Assembly (NCBI RefSeq): GCF_000003605.2
Contig: NW_003107588.1
Coordinates: forward strand, 256,690-320,689
DNA: 64,000 nt
Reading direction: 5' to 3'
From: Saccoglossus kowalevskii
Taxonomy: Eukaryota > Hemichordata > Enteropneusta > Harrimaniidae
Part shown: piece by piece, positions 63,201 through 64,000 of the stretch
Numbering within the stretch: the stretch's first letter is position 1
Layout: each line of letters opens with the position of its first letter
Notes under the pieces: model-generated
What the model saw: the letters and a program-made list of their open reading frames with translations, nothing else
Told to the model about the DNA's origin: nothing
Databases searched by the model: none
Translations under genes and position numbers: made by a program

Positions 63201-63603
63201 GCAGGGATATTATGCCGTATCTCAAATTGTAGGCTGGTGACATAACCTGACAAAAATCTTTTTGGTGTCCTGAATTATTTTAAAAATCTAAGTTTTAAAA
63301 ATCGAGAAAATGCAATTTTGTGTTATATAGAATTGTTTTAAAAATAGCGATTTTTTATACATATTAGGATAAGTTCTCAAAATACGTCACTGTAACACAC
63401 CAACAAATTCTATTTTGTTGTGTCATGGGCCACAAGCTCAAAAATTATGAGTAGGTTTCTATCTTAATCGACTTTTAATTACCCTTTATTCACCTTGTTG
63501 TTTTAGGGAAGGACGCGCAGCTCTTGTGACGTCATTCGGTGTATTCAAGTACATGGCGATGTACAGCATGATTCAGTTTATTTCTGTGATCATTCTAAAC
63601 ACG
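33169..63603 (+). CDS. ATP13A3: P5B-type ATPase (ATP13A2/3-like polyamine/cation pump), 3' end beyond window
   Basis: Spliced gene of 25 constitutive exons plus two cassette exons. The 993 visible residues (skip form) contain, in order: N-terminal acidic stretch, membrane hairpin (about 35-55, ending FYWKPEW), M1-M2 (about 223-276), A domain with PGD (314-316) and TGES (346-349), M3-M4 with the P5B signature PPALPAALT (471-479), phosphorylation motif DKTGTLTE with Asp514, N domain with KGAPE (667-671), then VTGDN (762-766), GDGAND (917-922) and the start of M5. M6-M10, about 200 residues, are missing because the window ends. Known for the family: ATP-driven pumps of endolysosomal membranes, several of which move polyamines to the cytosol. 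The N-terminal [11 protein letters not shown] resembles vertebrate ATP13A3 rather than ATP13A2, so the paralogue name is an inference; P5B membership is firm. All catalytic residues are present, so the gene looks functional. Confidence 0.95.
35111..35357. other. Stretch open on both strands in intron 1, unrecognised
   Basis: The plus strand is open at 35142-35357 ([20 protein letters not shown]...) and the minus strand at 35111-35335, unusual for AT-rich intron DNA. The composition looks protein-like on the plus strand. It may be a fragment of a repeat or of a processed gene. No motif identifies it. Confidence 0.2.
35675..35803 (+). repeat. Repeat family R13, copy 2 (intron 1)
   Basis: TGGCTGTTTTGTATGAAGTT, TTATTTTCACTG and ATATTTTCACTGGAATTTAT, collinear with 27735-27850. 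It also has an internal inverse block (GGAATTTATTTT against AAAATAAATTCC). Confidence 0.5.
36074..36370 (+). repeat. 47-bp tandem array, about 6.3 copies (intron 1)
   Basis: Unit CATCATGCACATACATTTAA then ACACTATAGGCGTGGTACGC and CCTGAAA. Starts at 36077, 36124, 36171, 36218, 36265 and 36312 give an exact 47-bp period and near-identical copies. Each unit holds the hairpin GGCGT-GGT-ACGCC. Confidence 0.95.
37187..37354 (+). CDS. ATP13A3: ATP13A exon 2: N-terminal membrane hairpin
   Basis: 56 codons (residues 24-79), phase 0 at both ends, TTTCAG acceptor and GTGAGA donor. It carries the P5B-specific hydrophobic hairpin followed by FYWKPEW and the cysteine-containing [13 protein letters not shown] stretch typical of this family ahead of M1. 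Confidence 0.95.
37355..40103 (+). other. ATP13A intron 2 (2.7 kb)
   Basis: AT-rich. It contains one R3 right-end fragment (38625-38690) and an unsupported open frame at 38117-38458. Nothing else seen. Confidence 0.85.
38625..38690 (+). mobile_element. MITE family R3, right-end fragment in intron 2
   Basis: Reads ACAAGTCTCGTGGTTCTCTC, then ACTCTCAGCGAGATCTCGGT and GACCATTCACG, the family's right end. No left end was found. Confidence 0.55.
40104..40162 (+). CDS. ATP13A3: ATP13A exon 3
   Basis: 59 nt, residues 80-98 plus two bases. It reads [19 protein letters not shown] and fits the family's conserved ..W.AKV.. segment of the cytosolic N-terminal region. CATAG acceptor and GTAAGT donor; it leaves phase 2 (GA), which exon 4 completes. 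Confidence 0.85.
41810..42137. other. Assembly gap (328 Ns) in ATP13A intron 3
   Basis: Unbroken run of N between exons 3 and 4. Exon 3 (phase 2 out) joins exon 4 in frame without extra bases, so any exon hidden here would have to be frame-neutral. Open frames reported through the Ns are meaningless. Confidence 1.
42742..42858 (+). mobile_element. MITE family R3, internally deleted copy in intron 3
   Basis: Well-kept left end (TAGTCGCGAAATGGCCGCCG then AGATCTCGTTGAGAGCGAGA and CACGTGACTTGTTTTTGC). A short interior leads to a remnant right end, GGCGGTCATTTGC. About half the family length. It ends 67 bp before exon 4. Confidence 0.6.
42925..43066 (+). CDS. ATP13A3: ATP13A exon 4: variable N-terminal loop
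   Basis: 142 nt, completing residues 99-146. It is hydrophilic, rich in Lys, Thr, Pro and Asn, and has no hydrophobic segment, as expected for the poorly conserved loop before the W-D-P-Y motif. TTGCAG acceptor and GTAAGT donor. Inclusion rests on phase and splice signals more than on sequence conservation. Confidence 0.85.
43571..43728 (+). repeat. Dispersed repeat family R6, copy 2 (intron 4)
   Basis: ATACGCACATGCAGTGATTG, then CCAGTGCGCATGTGTATTA and CATCTAACGAAAACTCGTAT, in the same order as the other two copies. Confidence 0.5.
44873..44988 (+). CDS. ATP13A3: ATP13A exon 5
   Basis: 116 nt, phase 0 in and 2 out. It contains [20 protein letters not shown] and FYKL, matching the P5B 'RYF.H..LRY.WDP...F.KLRGLD' block just before M1. 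Acceptor CATTAG, donor GTGAGT. Confidence 0.95.
45284..45361 (+). CDS. ATP13A3: ATP13A exon 6
   Basis: 78 nt. The split arginine codon AG|A is followed by [20 protein letters not shown], the family's RGLD block. It ends AAAAG before GTAAAC, leaving phase 2. Confidence 0.95.
45515..45584 (+). CDS. ATP13A3: ATP13A exon 7: start of M1
   Basis: 70 nt encoding [20 protein letters not shown] then FITE. This is the 'R..YG.N.I.I...PI..L...E' block that opens M1 in P5 ATPases. It ends in phase 0 at a GTCAGT donor, and the intron that follows is 1.1 kb. Confidence 0.95.
46238..46382 (+). repeat. Dispersed repeat family R6, copy 3 (intron 7)
   Basis: TTCGCATGCGCAGTGACAGT, TAATGCACATGCGTATTACA and ATGTATTCATTGACACACAG, collinear with 1141-1318. 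Confidence 0.5.
46718..46855 (+). CDS. ATP13A3: ATP13A exon 8: M1-M2
   Basis: 46 codons (residues 235-280), phase 0 at both ends. It begins [18 protein letters not shown] (the family NPFYIFQ motif), then M2, then VYSTRK. Acceptor TTGCAG, donor GTAGGA. Confidence 0.95.
46985..47265 (+). repeat. About 86-bp tandem array, 3 copies (intron 8)
   Basis: The unit includes GCTATTGGCTGYAAATKTAA, TTGRTTGATTGAAAA, CTACGCCTATGTATGATGCY and AGTAATATCTCAYCACA. TATTGG markers at 47023, 47110 and 47195. Confidence 0.75.
47571..47640 (-). other. tRNA-like pol III head (possible SINE or tRNA relic), intron 8
   Basis: Minus strand: B-box GGTTCGAATCC (47574-47584) is perfect. An A-box-like GTGTAACCATTA lies upstream of it (47606-47617). 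Between them a 5-bp stem with a 7-nt loop can form (ACGAT/ATCGT), but the loop lacks U33 and the acceptor and T stems do not pair fully, so this is not a functional tRNA. Confidence 0.3.
47872..47938 (+). CDS. ATP13A3: ATP13A exon 9: A-domain entry
   Basis: 67 nt encoding [20 protein letters not shown] then GD plus one base. This is the linker from M2 into the actuator domain. Acceptor CTTACAG, donor GTATGT. Confidence 0.93.
48250..48381 (+). CDS. ATP13A3: ATP13A exon 10: A domain, PGD and start of TGES
   Basis: 132 nt. It carries [10 protein letters not shown], the [18 protein letters not shown] stretch and the first base of the glycine of TGES, the actuator-domain loop that drives dephosphorylation. 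The intron falls inside the TGES glycine codon; donor GTAAGT. Confidence 0.97.
48883..49041 (+). CDS. ATP13A3: ATP13A exon 11: A domain, GESVPITKT
   Basis: 159 nt. It completes TGES, reads [15 protein letters not shown], then [15 protein letters not shown] and [10 protein letters not shown], all family blocks. Acceptor GTGTAG, donor GTATGT. Confidence 0.97.
49252..49362 (+). CDS. ATP13A3: ATP13A exon 12: A domain exit to M3
   Basis: 111 nt encoding [18 protein letters not shown] and [19 protein letters not shown]. The TGF.T.KG.LVR.IL.P.P motif marks the A-domain exit and M3 begins. Acceptor TTACAG, donor GTAAGT. Confidence 0.97.
49485..49531 (+). CDS. ATP13A3: ATP13A exon 13: M3
   Basis: 47-nt micro-sized exon encoding [16 protein letters not shown], the core and exit of M3. 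Phase 0 out at GTAAGG. The 122-nt intron before it is the shortest in the gene. Confidence 0.93.
50032..50220 (+). CDS. ATP13A3: ATP13A exon 14: M4 and phosphorylation aspartate
   Basis: 63 codons (residues 453-515). It contains M4 with PPALPAALT, the signature separating P5B from P5A, then [20 protein letters not shown] and VVCFDK, ending one codon after catalytic Asp514. Acceptor TTGTAG, donor GTAAAG. Confidence 0.98.
50834..50895 (+). CDS. ATP13A3: ATP13A exon 15: TGTLTE
   Basis: 62 nt encoding [20 protein letters not shown] plus AG. It completes the DKTGTLTE motif split by the preceding intron. It ends in phase 2 at GTAAAT and can join in frame to either cassette exon or directly to exon 17. 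Confidence 0.97.
51651..51701 (+). CDS. ATP13A3: ATP13A cassette exon 16a (probably alternative)
   Basis: 51 nt, starts with one base and ends with AG, so it is frame-neutral. Reading frame gives S, then [16 protein letters not shown]. Acceptor TTTCAG; donor GTTTGA is atypical. It is homologous to 16b (about 31 of 51 bases identical, with matching downstream flank). It adds 17 residues between the P and N domains, a linker vertebrate family members keep short. That it is used as an exon is inferred from phase, duplication and openness. Confidence 0.6.
52397..52447 (+). CDS. ATP13A3: ATP13A cassette exon 16b (probably alternative)
   Basis: 51 nt with the same phase as 16a. It reads S, then [16 protein letters not shown]. 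Acceptor TTTCAG, donor GTTTGC. The sequence right after the exon shares GTTTG.AG.GACTT and GGTCACTYGACC with 16a, so a tandem duplication covering the exon and about 45 bp of intron is likely. The insert is acidic and serine-rich, without hydrophobic segments. Confidence 0.6.
53036..53700 (+). mobile_element. R4-like repeat split by a later insertion
   Basis: The left part (53036-53126) matches the R4 interior (CGCCACGTCGTATTCGATAT, ACGTATATAACGCGTGTAAA). The right part (53635-53700) continues with GCGGGTGCACCTGCGCATGC. Between them sits the 508-bp element R5 at 53127-53634, flanked by TTTAA on each side. Confidence 0.6.
53127..53634 (+). mobile_element. TTAA-flanked element R5 (508 bp), nested
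   Basis: Termini GGTAGAAGCCT and AGGCTTCTACC are exact inverse repeats, with TTTAA directly on both sides (53122-53126 and 53635-53639). A TTAA target suggests a piggyBac-like mobilising enzyme, but the short termini do not settle this. The interior is AT-rich and noncoding; the open frame at 53291-53539 looks accidental. A diverged inverse copy is at 63029-63463. Confidence 0.75.
54056..54299 (+). mobile_element. MITE family R3, full-length copy (244 bp)
   Basis: Starts TAGACC and ends GGTCTA, with long inverted arms (left GTCCGCCGAGGTCTCGTTCA, right the inverse form) and a nearly palindromic centre around CCATAGTTAC. TA may be the target duplication. It lies in the long intron between cassette 16b and exon 17. 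Confidence 0.8.
54674..54917 (+). mobile_element. MITE family R3, full-length copy (244 bp)
   Basis: Left end TAGACGTTATTTGCAAATGG then CCGCCGAAATCTTGCTGAGA; right arm TTCTCTCACTCTCAACGGCG. Same 244-bp span as the copies at 54056 and 59741. The right terminus has drifted from GTCTA to ATGTA. It lies 374 bp after the previous copy, in the same orientation by arm sequence. Confidence 0.75.
55152..55293 (+). CDS. ATP13A3: ATP13A exon 17: N-domain start
   Basis: 142 nt encoding [40 protein letters not shown] and MFAATKW. The CHS.TLIDGEL.GDPLDL.MF block is conserved across P5B pumps. Its first base completes the serine codon left by exon 15 or the cassettes. Donor GTAAAT. Confidence 0.97.
55751..55885 (+). 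CDS. ATP13A3: ATP13A exon 18: N-domain loop
   Basis: 45 codons (residues 584-628 in the skip form), phase 0 at both ends. It includes [12 protein letters not shown], matching the family's MPT.VRP motif, in an acidic, proline-rich loop. Acceptor TTTTAG, donor GTAAGA. Confidence 0.92.
55964..56033 (+). mobile_element. MITE family R3, right-end fragment in intron 18
   Basis: Reads ACAAAAACTCGCGTCGTTTT, CTCGCTCCCAAGAACGATAT and CAGCGACCATTTGC, the family's right arm. It begins about 80 bp after exon 18. Confidence 0.55.
56237..56396 (+). CDS. ATP13A3: ATP13A exon 19: N domain, KGAPE
   Basis: 160 nt. It carries [19 protein letters not shown] and [20 protein letters not shown] is the nucleotide-binding motif of P-type ATPases. 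Acceptor TTACAG, donor GTGAGT. Confidence 0.97.
56980..57382 (+). mobile_element. MITE family R2, intact copy in ATP13A intron 19
   Basis: 403 bp with near-perfect terminal inverted repeats of about 28 bp beginning CACTGCRATAAAGACTTTCC; the two ends differ at about 2 positions. Noncoding interior, homologous to 2277-2689. It lies 50 bp upstream of exon 20, so the exon's branch-point region is close to or within the element. Superfamily not determined. Confidence 0.85.
57433..57553 (+). CDS. ATP13A3: ATP13A exon 20
   Basis: 121 nt encoding [40 protein letters not shown]. The GLRVLA.AYR block leads back into the P domain. Its acceptor lies 50 bp after the end of a 403-bp inverted-repeat element. 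Donor GTGAGA. Confidence 0.96.
58602..58726 (+). CDS. ATP13A3: ATP13A exon 21: P domain
   Basis: 125 nt encoding [42 protein letters not shown]. This is the E.DL.FLG...M.N.LK..T block, ending within VTGDN. Acceptor TCACAG, donor GTAAAT. Confidence 0.97.
59129..59358 (+). CDS. ATP13A3: ATP13A exon 22: TGDN hinge
   Basis: 230 nt, the longest exon. It opens with [17 protein letters not shown], then enters a divergent hydrophilic stretch ending DDEE. TGDN is the P-domain hinge and Mg-site motif. Acceptor GACAG, donor GTAAAT. Confidence 0.97.
59741..59984 (+). mobile_element. MITE family R3, full-length copy in intron 22
   Basis: TAGAC...GTCTA termini, 244 bp. Left arm AAATGGCCGTCGAGATCTCG, right arm CTCTCAACGAGATCTAAGCG then GCCATTTTG. 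Both arms carry the TTTTGCTCC block, so it can fold into a long hairpin. It ends 69 bp before exon 23. Confidence 0.8.
60054..60182 (+). CDS. ATP13A3: ATP13A exon 23
   Basis: 43 codons (residues 841-883), phase 0 at both ends, with [20 protein letters not shown] and VPK, the P5B 'Y.FA..GK.F..I..HF..L.PK' block. Acceptor TTGTAG, donor GTGAGT. Confidence 0.97.
61065..61144 (+). CDS. ATP13A3: ATP13A exon 24
   Basis: 80 nt encoding [20 protein letters not shown] and EALQSL plus GA. It holds the VFARM.PDQK motif of the P domain. Acceptor AATAG, donor GTGAGT. Confidence 0.97.
61470..61622 (+). CDS. ATP13A3: ATP13A exon 25: GDGAND
   Basis: 153 nt encoding [39 protein letters not shown] and onward to LIK. 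GDGAND coordinates Mg in all P-type ATPases, and the [13 protein letters not shown] run is P5B-typical. Acceptor CTTAG, donor GTAAGT. Confidence 0.98.
62050..62830 (+). repeat. Long tandem repeat, 2-3 diverged units (intron 25)
   Basis: Blocks ATATGGCYGACTGGCGGCCA, TCTTGTTTTTCATGGTACCC, TTTAAATTTTGTACAAAGAT, GTTTCTCAGAGATGACT and CAAAGTTGGTATGAT recur in the same order. Unit length is about 320 bp between the first two; a shorter third unit starts near 62610. Confidence 0.8.
63029..63463 (-). mobile_element. Element R5, diverged copy in intron 25
   Basis: On the minus strand it matches 53127-53634: CAAAATACGTCACTGTAACA (63378 onward), TTCATTTTGCAATAAAT and the worn end AGGTTTCTATC followed by TTAA. 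It ends 43 bp before exon 26. Confidence 0.6.
63507..63603 (+). CDS. ATP13A3: ATP13A exon 26: start of M5 (last exon in window)
   Basis: 97 nt encoding [20 protein letters not shown] then [13 protein letters not shown], the 'EGRAAL.TSF..FK.M..YS.IQ' block that opens M5. It ends in phase 0 at GTGAGT, and the gene continues past base 64000. Confidence 0.97.
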
Positions 63604-64000
63604 GTGAGTATATATTTCATTGACATAAAAAGCATTCCAGGTCTCTGGTAGGGGAAGAAAGCTGTAACGAGGAGGGATAATAATTTCCGTGTTTTTTTGC
63701 TGACCCAGAATACAAGAATGACTAGTTTTATTGCGTTTCTGTAGAAATTGTATATATTCAAAACATAACAAACTACTTGACATCCAGAGTTGTCTGTTTC
63801 AACAACATTGCTTTCATCTATGACGTCACAGTAACCCCCCTATCGCTAGAGGGAGACTTCTTTAGTTAAAGGAGTATTAAGTACAAATCCCGAACAAGCC
63901 AATTACATCTGTTCCACTTAGTCGAACACACTAGTGATTCAGGTCTCACAGAATTGATCCACACCTGTTTAAATAACATTCTGTCACTCACTATGTTCGA

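Noticed and set aside
1-64000. CRISPR arrays, bacterial operons, retrovirus-like or Polinton-like genes
   Set aside because: The regular arrays are contiguous tandem repeats without unique spacers, the gene is intron-rich and eukaryotic, and no reverse transcriptase, integrase, capsid or envelope motif was seen in any frame.

Overview
The window is animal nuclear DNA from a non-vertebrate species, probably marine. It is AT-rich, CpG is not visibly depleted, introns are of roughly 0.1-4 kb, and small terminal-inverted-repeat elements and short tandem arrays are common. I cannot fix the phylum. A run of 328 Ns (41810-42137) marks an assembly gap.

One conserved protein-coding gene is clear: a plus-strand P5B-type (ATP13A2/3-like) ATPase that starts near 33.1 kb and runs off the right edge. 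I placed 25 constitutive exons and two extra 51-nt exons by matching GT/AG borders, reading phase and family motifs. Every junction keeps phase. Without the two extra exons the visible protein is 993 residues: the N-terminal membrane-associated hairpin, M1-M4, the A, P and N domains and the start of M5. M6-M10 lie beyond the window. P5B pumps sit in late endosomal, lysosomal or other endomembranes, and several export polyamines to the cytosol.

The most interesting signal is at 51.6-52.5 kb. Two diverged tandem copies of a 51-nt, frame-neutral exon lie between the phosphorylation-site exons and the nucleotide-binding domain. Both have unusual GTTTG donors, and both add 17 residues to the same linker.

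Region 1-33 kb shows no convincing conserved gene. It holds a broken RecQ-type helicase fragment (about 17.6 kb), a possible terminal exon with a polyadenylation signal (about 27.0-27.35 kb), tandem arrays of about 75 and 82 bp, a long inverted repeat at 12.05-12.46 kb, and scattered repeat families. Several families recur inside the ATPase introns. These include a 244-bp palindromic element with at least three full-length copies, a 403-bp element ending 50 bp before an exon, and a TTAA-flanked 508-bp element nested inside an older repeat. One repeat family carries a CTCF-like motif. I saw no retrovirus-like or other virus-like coding region.
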